A DNA stretch of 64,000 nucleotides, taken from Eutypa lata. Lineage: Eukaryota > Ascomycota > Sordariomycetes > Xylariales > Diatrypaceae. Within the stretch, counting starts at the first letter, position 1. Each line of letters opens with the position of its first letter. The notes under the pieces were generated by a model. That model had not been told where the DNA came from and did no database searches. It was given only the letters and a program-made list of their open reading frames with translations. Location of the stretch: NCBI GenBank assembly GCA_022661535.1, contig JAKULF010000010.1, positions 1,488,001-1,552,000 of the forward strand. The letters run 5' to 3'. A program made the position numbers and the translations under genes. Positions 12,252-22,700 of this stretch are shown in pieces.

Positions 12252-13052
12252 CCTCTCTTGACTAGTCAATGTAGAGATTATCTACATGTGAGAAACATAT
12301 AAGAGAAGCCAGCTAATAAATTCACCAGCCACGAAGCTAGGTTATTACCTCCCTTGGGCTCTGTTAGCGGGCGTGGGAGGAGCTATCGGCTCCGGTCTGT
12401 TGACGACCTTCACGCCGTGGACGAGCCTCGGGAAGATCATCGGCTACCAGATAGTGTACGGGATCCGTGGCGCCGGACTTCAAATGGTGGGTGTCACCCG
12501 GTCTACATTTCTCCCCACCTCATATCCCAATTAGTGAATGTTTGGCCTGGAACCTGGGAAGGCTGACTAGAACATCGACCGACAGGGCATCGTCGCGGTA
12601 CAGAGCGCGCTCCCGCCGAAACATGGAGCGATCGGTATCAGCGTGATCATCTTTTTCCAGCAGTGTCTCAGCGCGGTCTTCATCACCGTCGCCAATACAA
12701 TTTTCCAGGTGAGCTTGGCCTCCGAGGTAGCAAGACTAGCACCATCGATCAGTCCAGCGGATGCTAGCGCCGCGGGGGGAAGCGCGGAGGCTGTGAGGAC
12801 TCGTGAGTAACCTTAAGATCCATTTCTTGTCTTCAAGAGATGTGGCTAACCCCAGATGTTGTAGTATTACCACCGGGGAGCCCTGAGCTCGACGGTCTCC
12901 TGCTTGCTTACTCTAATAGTGTTGGAAACGTATTCTATATGGCCATCGGGGCCTCTGTTGTTGTTTGCGCTGCATCTTTTGGAATGGGCTGGGTTGACTT
13001 GAGGAAGAAGAAGGTAGTGGTGGTGGGAGAGAAGGAAAAAGGGGAATGTTGA
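10379..13052 (+). CDS. DHA-type multidrug/toxin MFS transporter (14-TMS style)
   Basis: Ten exons were reconstructed: 10379-10660, 10750-10826, 10912-10963, 11079-11253, 11337-11360, 11440-11511, 11625-12155, 12329-12486, 12586-12802 and 12856-13052. All introns are GT-AG, and the product is 594 residues. A Thr/Ser/Glu-rich cytosolic N-terminus precedes the membrane core. Family signatures are the [22 protein letters not shown] stretch, [29 protein letters not shown], the [12 protein letters not shown] motif, [16 protein letters not shown] and [10 protein letters not shown]. These place it in the drug:H+ antiporter group that exports toxins and secondary metabolites through the plasma membrane. 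The fifth exon is only 24 nt and restores the LYTGLVMG part of a TM segment. The start follows the first ATG in frame with the leader. Seventh-intron sequence carries a CA repeat. Export of a product or toxic substrate of the neighbouring decarboxylase is only an inference. Confidence 0.9.
12216..12249. repeat. CA dinucleotide microsatellite in an intron
   Basis: About 17 CA units lie inside the seventh intron of the DHA-type transporter. No function is inferred. Confidence 0.9.
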
Positions 13053-14109
13053 AGTCTGAGTTGACTCTAGTTAGAAGACTAGAGTTAGTTAGACAGGACC
13101 TTAGGGAAGAGCAATATTCACGAAGAACATAATTGAAAACGAATAGTTAGAAGATAGAAATATGGGGCTTAAGGAATTAATTGGTTATAATATTTTATTT
13201 TATTCTCTTCCTAGAAGCTAGTACAGCGTAAATGGATACATGGAGTAGTTCGTAGGGATATAGTCCGTCGGAGTACTGCGTTGTCATTTTGACTAATGCC
13301 TCGGTGTGTTATTCATTCGTTTCAAACGTATTGTGGTAACCATTGTGAAGCAGGTCTGATGACGATATTGTGGATGTGAATATGCAAGGTGAATTCACAC
13401 AATTGTCACTGGTCTCGCCACTATAGCAAGATGAGAAAGCGTTAAGCAACGTGTCGCCGGTATGGTGGCACTACGTGGGAAAAGCGGCCTCTTTACCCCT
13501 GAACGCCTATGTGGCTATGCGGGACACTGAGCCACTATTCAGCCACAAGCCGGGTTACCATTGGCCAATCGGCCCAGTAACTTTTCAGGTATTTTAGGTA
13601 GGGCTGCAGTAACAGGCGCGTGGGCAGCCTAAAGATGTCTTAGAGGGGCCAATCAAAAGGCTGTTCCTTGATTAAACTGGGGGTGATTCGTGACTTCGAA
13701 TCACTCACAGCCGCTCCCGAGAATCCAGTACGTGTAACTAAGTGGATTTCCGCGTGAATGGATACCAATAAGTTAGTACCTAACATCCCAACATCCTAAC
13801 ATACATATCCACGAAACCATTGAAGGTATAGTATAGCCTAGTGAGTATATGCTTGACATTGTACAGTGCCTTCCTAGCCTCTGCTAGGAATTTTCCTATT
13901 TCTTTCCTCGTACACCCCTCATGCGTAAAAGATAACATTCACTTCTTTCCTAAGTACACGACATTCACTCGTTTCCCTACCCATTGTAGACAGTCACATC
14001 TTGGTGCTGTCTTATACGTTCTACGTATACCTTCCCTCTCTCTCTCTCTCTCTTTCCTCTCTTTCACCCGAAGGTAACGTTTAACGAAACACCAAAACGA
14101 CGAACGACA
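13053..14109. other. Intergenic region
   Basis: No coding exon was recognised. It contains a perfect 8-bp inverted repeat with a 6-nt loop (13683-13704) and a CT microsatellite at about 14036-14052, just before the next start codon. Confidence 0.6.
13683..13704. repeat. Short perfect inverted repeat
   Basis: GTGATTCG at 13683-13690 is the exact reverse complement of CGAATCAC at 13697-13704, separated by TGACTT. It could form a small hairpin or be a dimeric regulator site. An isolated 8-bp stem in 64 kb can also arise by chance. Confidence 0.5.
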
Positions 14110-15678
14110 ATGCCATTCATCCCCAACACGCCCGAGTCCCTACTCGCACGCTCCGACTCCAAGAACCCCGACGGCACATGTCGCGGCGTAACAGGCGGCG
14201 GTCGACCATGTAGACGACCTCTCGCCGCGTCTCCGGGCTCCTCACCCCAGCCGCCGCGGAAGCGAGCCGACCGCCTGCGCCTCGACGACCCGGGCAACCC
14301 CGACCTGTACTGCTGGCAGCACAGGGACCAGGCGGGCTTGTCGGCGCGCTCAAGCCCGGGCCCAGGCCGCGGGTCAGCGGCGGGCAACCGACCCATCCTC
14401 GAGTCGCGCGAGAGCGTGGACACATTGATAGACCGGCTGGGCATCGTCGAAGAGCAGCAGAGGAAGGCTCGTCATAGCAAGAACAGCAACAACAATACCA
14501 ACAATGGCGGTCGGAAACCGTCAGGTCAGGGAGCGGGTCGGCCTAGCGAGAAAATAGACGACGTCTCGCAGCAGCAGCAGCAGCAGCAGCACCACCACCA
14601 GCTGTCCTCTTCCCATAATCAGAAGTCGAAGAAAACAACAATTACAACGTTATTCTGCTGTTGTTTCACGATCCCCGTCGTCGAAGAAGAGGAGTTTGAG
14701 CACCCGCAGTCAACGCAACACCCACAGCAGCAGCAGCAGCAGCAACAACAACAGCAACATACGCAGCAGCACTTATCGGAGCTCCCAACGCGACCGAAGC
14801 CGCGCCCCGTCCAATCCGCGCCCGCAGCCACGCACGCAACAGCGAAGCTCCCGTCGTCCACCACAGGCGGGTCGAAGAAGAGCAACAGCACCTCGGGCCA
14901 GAACAACAACCTACTATCGCTGATCCCGGCCAACACGGCGCCGCAGACGGCGTCGCAGCTGCTGGCGGAGCTCGCCAAGCCACCGTCGGCGCAGGACGAG
15001 CCGGGGTACATCTACATATTCTGGCTGACGCCGGAGAGCGCGGGGGCGAAGCCGCCCACGGACGCGGCGCGGTCGCTGCTCACGCCGCCCACCTCTGGCT
15101 CGCACCTGCGGCCCGTCGACGCCCAGCGCCAGCGCCGGCCCAGCGACGTCCTGGCGAACTACGCGGCTACAACGTCGACTGCGAAGGCGGTTACGAAACA
15201 GCAGAAACAGGGACAGGGACAGGGGAAGGACAAGAAAAAGAACGGCAGCGGTGGCAAGGACGACAACACGCTCCTCCTGAAGATCGGACGCGCCACTAAC
15301 GTCCAGCGCCGCCTGAACGAGTGGACGCGGCAGTGCGGGTACGACATCGACCTGATCCGGTACTACCCGTACGTGCCCAGCAATCCGTCTTCCTCTTCGT
15401 CCAGCAGGCCGTCTTCGTCTGCCTCGAAACAACAACAGAGACCGGGGACTGCAGCAGGAGGTGATGGGCCCCGCAAGACGCCGCACAGTCACAAGGTCGA
15501 GCGCCTCGTGCACATCGAGCTCTCGGGCCTCGGCATGCGCGCCCTCGATGACGGGGCGTGCGCCGCGTGCGGACGCGCCCACCGCGAGTGGTTCGAGGTC
15601 GATGCTAGTAGGCGCGGTATTGGTGTTGTGGATGAGATCGTGAGGCGCTGGTGCGATTGGGATGAGGGGCGGTTGTAA
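14110..15678 (+). CDS. Mug113/T5orf172 GIY-YIG-like domain protein
   Basis: A single-exon ORF of 522 residues. The N-terminus has CRGVTGGGRPCRRPL and CWQH, a Cys/His arrangement (about residues 24-77) common in fungal proteins of this type. A long Gln/Ser/Asn-rich centre follows, with two CAG-encoded Gln tracts. The T5orf172 domain (formerly DUF1766, related to GIY-YIG nucleases) begins with GYIYIFWLT (about 299) and continues at LLLKIGRATNVQRRLNEW (about 388-405). It ends with the HKVERLVHIEL, CAACGRAHREWFEV segment (about 461-497). The two halves are split by low-complexity insertions. The S. pombe homologue is known only as a meiotically up-regulated gene. DNA-binding or nuclease activity is possible but unproven. 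A CT-rich leader precedes the ATG. Confidence 0.85.
   Translation: MPFIPNTPESLLARSDSKNPDGTCRGVTGGGRPCRRPLAASPGSSPQPPRKRADRLRLDDPGNPDLYCWQHRDQAGLSARSSPGPGRGSAAGNRPILESRESVDTLIDRLGIVEEQQRKARHSKNSNNNTNNGGRKPSGQGAGRPSEKIDDVSQQQQQQQHHHQLSSSHNQKSKKTTITTLFCCCFTIPVVEEEEFEHPQSTQHPQQQQQQQQQQQHTQQHLSELPTRPKPRPVQSAPAATHATAKLPSSTTGGSKKSNSTSGQNNNLLSLIPANTAPQTASQLLAELAKPPSAQDEPGYIYIFWLTPESAGAKPPTDAARSLLTPPTSGSHLRPVDAQRQRRPSDVLANYAATTSTAKAVTKQQKQGQGQGKDKKKNGSGGKDDNTLLLKIGRATNVQRRLNEWTRQCGYDIDLIRYYPYVPSNPSSSSSSRPSSSASKQQQRPGTAAGGDGPRKTPHSHKVERLVHIELSGLGMRALDDGACAACGRAHREWFEVDASRRGIGVVDEIVRRWCDWDEGRL
14569..14590 (+). repeat. CAG repeat encoding polyglutamine (first tract)
   Basis: An in-frame CAG run inside the Mug113-like gene encodes a Gln tract that continues into a His-rich run. 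A second, CAG/CAA-mixed tract lies at about 14724-14758. Such tracts are prone to length change between strains. Confidence 0.85.
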
Positions 15679-16532
15679 GGTGCAAACTCTTTCGCTTAAT
15701 ATAAGCGTTTGCTTTCTTAGGTGTGGATGATAGTGTACGATACGATATTATGGTATATATAGATTAGCACGTGCATGCATGTAGAACATAACATGATGAG
15801 ACGACGAGATGAAATGGGTTTCATGGGTTGGGTTATATAGGGGGTGTTGCATTGGGTTGGCTTTCAGTTAGAGCTTTTCTTTTCTTTTCTTTCCATATGG
15901 GGAGGCATCTCATGGCGTTTGGCACTTGAATAGGTTTCATCAGGGAATGAATAGATACTTAAGTATGCATGATTGCATATATATATCAATAAAGAGTCAC
16001 TCATGGTTCCATTCCATAAGTGTATATATATTTCAATCCGACTCGGCGCTATAAATAAGAGGTAGTTAAATGTCAAATTTCTAGACTACAGGTTTCATGT
16101 GCAGGGAATGACGAGGCATGTTTGTCACCTCCCGCTTTTTCCTGTTTTTAAGGTGAGACCAACGCGGGTCACCTTTGGACCTTGCCGATAATAGCGTTTT
16201 TAATACTTAGGTACATGAAATTATAAGTGTTGGCCTAGAAATATAACTATGTGTATGAACTTATAGACCACGATATAGTGAATCCATTTTCTGCATTAGG
16301 AAAGACGTTGCGAGGTATGTAACTAGCTACCTACCTACGTCATGTCATGCCTTGCTGCTTCCAATTCCATGGCCGTCCTGCCAAACTTGCCTACCTAGCT
16401 GAGATGGAATATGTGGATATCAGGCTGGGCAGTCCAGAACCTGCTGGAGAAATCCCAAGAGAGTTCACTACGGTATTTGGGTAAATTAAAATGGAAAGGT
16501 ATACATAGAACCGAGCCTGGCCAACATAATTG
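15679..16532. other. Intergenic region, AT-rich
   Basis: The shared 3' flank of two convergent genes. No coding or RNA feature was recognised. A CTACCTACCTA motif occurs near 16326. Confidence 0.6.
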
Positions 16533-17959
16533 TCACAGATCCTTCAAATCATGACTCGGAGCATAGTGCGAGCAAGCAGAAGTCCCGGTTGTCTCCCGAT
16601 CCCAAGCCCACTTGCGAGTCATCTCGTCACCCAGTGTCCTCCTCAGTCCCTGTACCATGTATTTTCCGATGATGGGCATGAACTTCCACGCGTGGAAAGA
16701 GCCCGCAGAGCCTACGAAGAGATTCTTACACTTGGGGTGATAATCGATCACCCAGTCCTGGTCAGGGCTCATAGCATCCCTTGATAATTAGTCACGGAGA
16801 AAGTCAGCTCAACAAATAGGTATAGGATCGATCGCCGCCAAGAGCTTACCAGCACATCCTATAAGACTCGATTTGGAGACCTCGAATGCTCTTCCCGTAC
16901 GTATTCTCTACCACCTTCCTAGCGGCTTCCTTGAGAGACTCCGGCACATCTTGACCGAATGTCATCTGGCTTGGTTTAGATGGTGGGATGGATATGTTCA
17001 TCTTGAGTCCATCGTGGTAAACCAAGTTGGTAAAGCTCTTGTCGCTATTGAATTTTAGTAGACCCTTGTGTGCCGGTATGACTTCCCCTTTTGCGCCAAG
17101 AGGTCATATCAGCAAAGTTCGAGGAGAATAACTAGTAGACGAACAGATAGGTATCCTTACCTTCGGTGTGTGGGAAGTCCAGGAAAAGAAACGGAGCATC
17201 CTTCAACTTCACTTCCTCCTCCTCAGGATAACTTGCTGTGCATTGCACGGCACCAACAGCAACGATCCGCTCCCCGGCCTGGAGTTCATCCCAATCCGGC
17301 GCGGAATCGGCCAGCAACTGCGCAGTGTAGGCACCCACGCAGAGCACCGTCGTGTCAGCGGCAACGAGCTCCGTCTTGTTTGCACCATCCTCTGCCAACA
17401 GCACGCCACAACATTCGCGGGAGTCAGCAAACGCCAACTTCTGCACAGTTCCCGTCTTAAACTCGACGCCTCGGTCTACGGCGGCCTGCACTAGACCGGC
17501 GAGCGCCTCGTCCGCCTCAGCCCACCCGCTCGTGGGGTTGTAGAGGCAGTCGCCTACGCCACCCCAGTTCGCGTTCTGGAATACAGGGAACCGCCGGGCA
17601 ACTTCCGCCGGGGAAAGCATTTCTCCTATGTCTGTGTGCCCGAGCTTCCTAAAATTGTCGTAGGCCTTCCTCCCAACGCCCCTAGGCTCGGCCATTATCA
17701 GACCGCTCTCGTGGTACCAGGGCTTGAACAACGGGTCAGTACGCCAGGACTCTTGCGCCTCCAGCCCCAGCTGCATGTATACGATGCCATCGTAGTCCGC
17801 CCGGACGACCTTGTTCAGATCGCTAGACGCTGCGGCTTGGTTTGGAGCTTTCCGGTCGATCAATGTTATCTTTGCCTGGGGGAAGGAGCGGGAGAGGTGA
17901 AAGGCAGTTGAGGCACCGAATATACCAGCTCCAACGATAACAAATGAAGATTTCTCCAT
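16533..17959 (-). CDS. FAD-dependent amine oxidase (sarcosine / fructosyl-amino-acid oxidase family)
   Basis: Three exons (17959-17161, 17087-16850, 16779-16533), with introns of 73 and 70 nt, give 427 residues. The N-terminus carries the dinucleotide-binding G-x-G-x-x-G (G10, G12, G15) followed about 20 residues on by LIDR. Near the C-terminus, YRMCW (Cys345) followed by SPDQDWVIDYHP matches the segment holding the covalently flavinylated Cys in monomeric sarcosine oxidase and amadoriases. FVGSAGSFHAWKFMPIIGKY closes the FAD site. The family oxidises secondary amines such as sarcosine, pipecolate, saccharopine or fructosyl amino acids, producing H2O2. Which substrate is used here is not visible. 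The ATG at 17959 sits in a good context (GCCACAATGG). The C-terminus ends in KDL, so the common SKL-type peroxisomal signal is absent. Confidence 0.9.
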
Positions 17960-19717
17960 TGTGGCAAGATGGGATATAAAAACTACTTGTGTAACGGATA
18001 CGAAATTGCAAAAGCAAGACCCCAAGTTAGACCGTTGAATTTGAGCGCTATGGTCCTCGGGGTCGTCAATATGCCATCGATAATCCTAAGTATTAGATGA
18101 ATACTTCGAAACGCTCCGACTACTGACGCCAGCTCGCTGCTTGTAAAGTGATATTATAAAAAACATTGCCTTGATTATTGTTTAGGTGCTTAGTTGCTTA
18201 CTCACTGCCATGGACTGCCCCGCAACACCCCACGGGGCACATCTCATGTAGGCAATGTAGGCAATGACATGAAGATCATGTTTGTCTTATCCGTTTAAAA
18301 GCTTCGAAGCCGGCGAAGAGGTTGCCCATACATACGTAGATGTTCATGATAATAGTGTTCGCATATAGCTTAGATAACGTTTAGTTAGTAATCACAAGAG
18401 ACCCCGGGAGAGGGGGGCATTCATCGTCTACTAGAATTTTTGCCATCATTTACCCCCTTTTCTCCCTTCCTTCCCCACTCCACAGCATGTTTCTTGATGC
18501 CGCCGTCCTTGACAAGGTACTACTCCCTAACACTACTAAGCTAGAAAGAGTTACTTACAAGTATGAGAGAGTAACGGGACCACAGGATATTACCCAACCT
18601 GTCGTTTTAACTACGTACCTATGTACGTGCGTGTTAATATTGTCCGTATTAGATAGCTACAGATCGACTTAGCCGTCGCCTAGGCTGGTGGTATATACCC
18701 TGATACGAAGTTGCAATTCTAAGTTATGTTATGAAGAAAATGGTCACCGTAGTCATAAAAACTAAGCAAAGTAATGCAGTTCGTTCCCTGTCTCGTTCAA
18801 ACATAACATGTTTCTTTTATTAGGTATTAATTTTAATTTTAGCTAATCAACTACTTTAGGTAGTCAGTACGATATATGTAGGTATCTATCGCCTTCCCAC
18901 ATCCAAGTTCACTCAGTTAAATGAAGCGATGTTCCGGCCCAGGACGGACTTTGTTCATCGATCGTCAAATGCGGATATCCATTCCCTTCCCAACAGGGAA
19001 GTCATGTTCCCTCGCCCCTTTTCAAAAGCTTGTATCATTCACACATCTTCCTCCCATCCAAAACATAGACATTATACACAGCACATTAAAACCAGGTAAA
19101 ACAACAAAGATTCGTCCATGACGTATTTCCCAGTTATCCTGTATGTGGAGGCTCTAAGAATAAGTAAGTAGGTATGTAGGTAAGTAGGTAGGTAGGTATA
19201 CATCGAGGTTGCGGCAACTATACAGGAGAAAGCAACAATAGTACAACAAAAAAGGGGGAAAATGCCACCTGCTGCGGTGGATGGCGATGCTAGTAGTGAT
19301 GACGATGATGATGACGATGATGGCAATAACAAAAAAAGCAACGATGCAATACCGCCCGCCCTGAACCCATTCGATGCTATCCCCTACCCTGGTCAACCCA
19401 TTGCGCCCCGCTAAACCCCTTACACATTCAGTGAATCAACCAGCCAGCCAGCCAACCAACCAACCCCCATTCTATCTCATCGAGAAAAAGGTGACGCCTT
19501 AAAGCGAGTTTTAACGAATCCCCACGACCCGGCTGATGAAATTTCTAATCAACCTAACGAGAGAGAGAAAAAAACCCCCACACCAACGGAGGAAATGCAG
19601 AAAAGCAACCAAAAAAAAAGGACGGAACATAAAAAGAAAGTGATTGGGTATCAAAAGACCTGTAGTAGTAAAAGTATATCCGCACTCAAAACTCCCTCTC
19701 TCTTATACACACACACA

Positions 19718-19750
<33 letters not shown>
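17960..19750. other. Intergenic region with several simple repeats
   Basis: No gene was recognised. It includes a TAGG tetranucleotide array (19161-19200), a GAT/GAC trinucleotide run (about 19295-19323), a CAGC/CAAC tetranucleotide run (about 19439-19466) and a CT array at its right end. Confidence 0.6.
19161..19200. repeat. TAGG/TAAG tetranucleotide array
   Basis: Imperfect tandem TAAG, TATG and TAGG units over about 40 bases. The same TAGGTAGG word recurs in other intergenic stretches of the window. Confidence 0.85.

Positions 19751-19752
<2 letters not shown>
19718..19752. repeat. CT microsatellite touching a stop codon
   Basis: About 17 CT units. The last bases overlap the stop codon (19751-19753, read on the minus strand) of the RhoGEF gene, so the array forms the first part of its 3' UTR as a GA repeat. 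Confidence 0.9.
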
Positions 19753-19756
<4 letters not shown>

Positions 19757-22700
19757 AATCACAACCTCCTGGGTAACGAGACCGAAAATCCAAGCAGCCT
19801 CAGAGACCCCGGCGCACTGGAAGCACCACTTGCTGACCATGCCGCCGACATTGCCGCGGTCGCGGACGACGAAGTTGTCCGCGCCGTCGCTGTTCTCCTC
19901 CCAGACGTTCAGCAAGACGCCGCGGCTGCCGAGGCGCGAGAAGCAGCGGCTGCCGAGGACGACGTCGAGGACGACCTTCTCCTTCTCGGGGTGCTTCTTG
20001 TTGATGGTGCGCACGATGACGCGCTTCTCCATGCCCTGGTACTTGCGGAGGTTCTGGCGTGCCCCCGCGTCGGGCCGCGCCACCTCGAGCAGGCAGTTGC
20101 CGTGGTCCTCCCACTTGCTCGCCGACACCAGCAGGTGCAGCCGGATCTTGAGGTTGTTGGTCGTCAGCGCGTGGTGGGCCCCGCTGCCCCCCGACTGCGC
20201 GGCGCTGACCGAGGGGGAGCGCGGGGTCGAGGTCGAGGAGTAGAAGGACGGGTCGCCGCCGATGCTGCCCGGTCGCGACGACGATGGTCGGTCGATGGAG
20301 GACATGGCGATGTTGAACGATTGGTGCCCGCCCATTAGCCTTTTGAGGAAGCTTGATGCCGACATCGTGGACGAGAGAGAGATGCTGCCCGCGGATTGCG
20401 AGGGGGCTCGAGCGGAAGCGCGGTAACTATTCTTGCGACCGAACCAGCCCCGATGTCGACTGCCGCCGTCACCATCGTCTGTAGGGGGTTGTTGCTGGCC
20501 GAACGAGCGGATGCGTGTCTCCTCTTCCAACGCCTTGTATTTTGCGTTGTCCATTCGTGCCCGGTGGACGGCTACGTATAGGTTCTCACACTCCTGGAAC
20601 GAAGGCGCGCGGAATCGGAAAAATGATGAATCGATCTTGGTGATCTTGGAGTACAGCCTCGCGTAACTCAGGACAGGAGATCTTATTTCCAAATCGAGGA
20701 CGGTGCTATTTCTAAGCATGACGAGTGGCGTAAGATCTAACGCCAGTAGGGGTCGGTCTTGGGTTCGGTCGTCACCTTGGGATGAACCACCGGAGGGCTG
20801 TATGCGCTGGTATGGGTATGCCTCTATTAGGCCAGGGGTTGTGACGATCGAGCAGACATCCGGCCAGAGATCTTTCCAACACCCGTGCTTGTTATCCCAG
20901 TACGAAATGCTGGCGAGGGACTTGAGAGCGTATTCTGGAGTTTTGACTTTATCGTTATATTCATCAGTCTCGTGAGGTTGAGAAAGACCTGAATGAGATG
21001 CCGAAGCCGAAGGTGTGATGCTTGCCAGGCTCTCAGAAACTAGAGACTGGGGACGGGCTCGTTCTAGTCTTGGCTTGACACTAATGGCCGGCATAGTGTC
21101 AGGCATGTCGGCTGCTTCCAACTCATCGTCAGATGAATCTGTCGTTACGGAGTCGTCATCGTAATCGTCATCGTCGTGACGATCATAATTGTCATAATTG
21201 TCATACTCCTCGTCAGAAGCAGACGAGAAACTTGAGGCATCAGTAGAAATATCAGATGGGTGGTATTCATGCTTTAATGGAGACGATGTGCGTCGCTTCA
21301 AGCGACCTGACTTTTTCTCGGCAGGAGGTGCTAGGTTTGGAGAATTCTGACTGAAAGTTCGATGAACAGGTGGAGGGGGTGCGCCATCTGGGCGGAAAGG
21401 TGTACTGTTTGGTGATGAGGGTTTCCTGAGCGAAAGGGGTTCCGGCCGCATGCTTTCATGGAGAGGGTGCGAACGATCTTCATCTTGAGAGGGAGGAGCG
21501 GGAGGTGGAGAGGTCGGTGCCGGAATAACCGGAGGTGCAGAAGTGGGAGGCGGAATAAACGGGGGTGGGTATGCCGGGACCGGAGGTCGTGACTGACGGT
21601 AAGAGTCTTGAGTGGGAGTTGTCTCTGGCGATACGGTTGGAGGCGAATGGTTAGTTGGCGTGACAGGGAGACTAGTTGCCCTCGTGTGATCCCTCGTGTG
21701 ATATCGTTCTGGGGTCTTCTGCTGCTCCTCTAGGCTTTCAAGAGTCCTGAGGGGAGGTGGCGCAGTCATGTATTGGTGGCGTGGTTTTCTTTCACCAAGA
21801 GGGACATCTACGGCTGTAGATCTTGAAGACGGAGCTGGCATATGGGGTCGCACCGAGGGTCCCCTCTTCACTGATGGCGGCAAAGGATCGTTGCCTAGTA
21901 TATCCAGCCAGTCCAGAATCTGCTCTTTGTCGTCGGCAGCGAGTGTGAGTAATTCATACCATTCATCCATATAGCCCCTGATCATGACGACTAGCTGGTA
22001 TGCATCGTCACCTTTCCGAGCAGAATAGTCTCCACCAATGATAGGGGGGAAAAGCAGCCATGATCGCCCTCCATTTCCTATCTCTCTAATGAGAAGATCG
22101 CCAGCATCTGATTTGAAAGTCGGGCTGTCTCTAGAGATTAATTCGATCTGGCATACGAGCCTTTGGCCACTAGAGTGTCGGATGTCCAGAGAGAATGTAT
22201 CTTTCGCATAGACCTGGCGGTAACGGTCAATTTTGACATTGTCTAGCGCTTCCAGTGTCTTCAGGTCTCGAACACGGGACGTGTCTGTATAAGTAGCGTC
22301 ATCATCGACTGCTCTTGCTGTCTCCTCTTTATGTCTTTTGCGAGCTTTTTCCTGGAGCCTGTCCCATCTTATAGCCAGAGATTCGTAATCGTCGGTCCCA
22401 GTAATTGATCGATACCCCTGTATTGGTTAATGATATGTTTCTCAGAAGCAGTTGTGGAGCAGTCACTCACCTTGATAAACTTAGATATCCACTTGACCCG
22501 AACTAAGGGGCGTTTCAGGAGATGGGCCACATCGATACGCTCTCCGTCCTCGTTGAGAACATCACCGTCCTCATTGCGAGGCATTGCATTGATAAGTGAA
22601 TCATTATCATCAAGCATGGCAGGTGCCAGGTTTACGATGACACCTTGAAATCCTAGACGCCAAACATCGAGATATCTGTCGTAGATTGAGTGCACAGATT

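Noticed and set aside
12709..12802. Possible extra intron in the DHA-type transporter starting GTGAGC at 12709
   Set aside because: The frame stays open through it and gives the expected loop sequence ([20 protein letters not shown]), so it is kept as exon.
14914..15582. Minus-strand open frame (222 codons) opposite the Mug113-like gene
   Set aside because: An Arg/Leu-rich translation typical of the reverse of GC-rich coding DNA; the plus strand carries the recognised domain.
19161..19200. TAGG array as telomeric repeat
   Set aside because: The unit is TAGG/TAAG/TATG, not TTAGGG, and it lies between ordinary genes.
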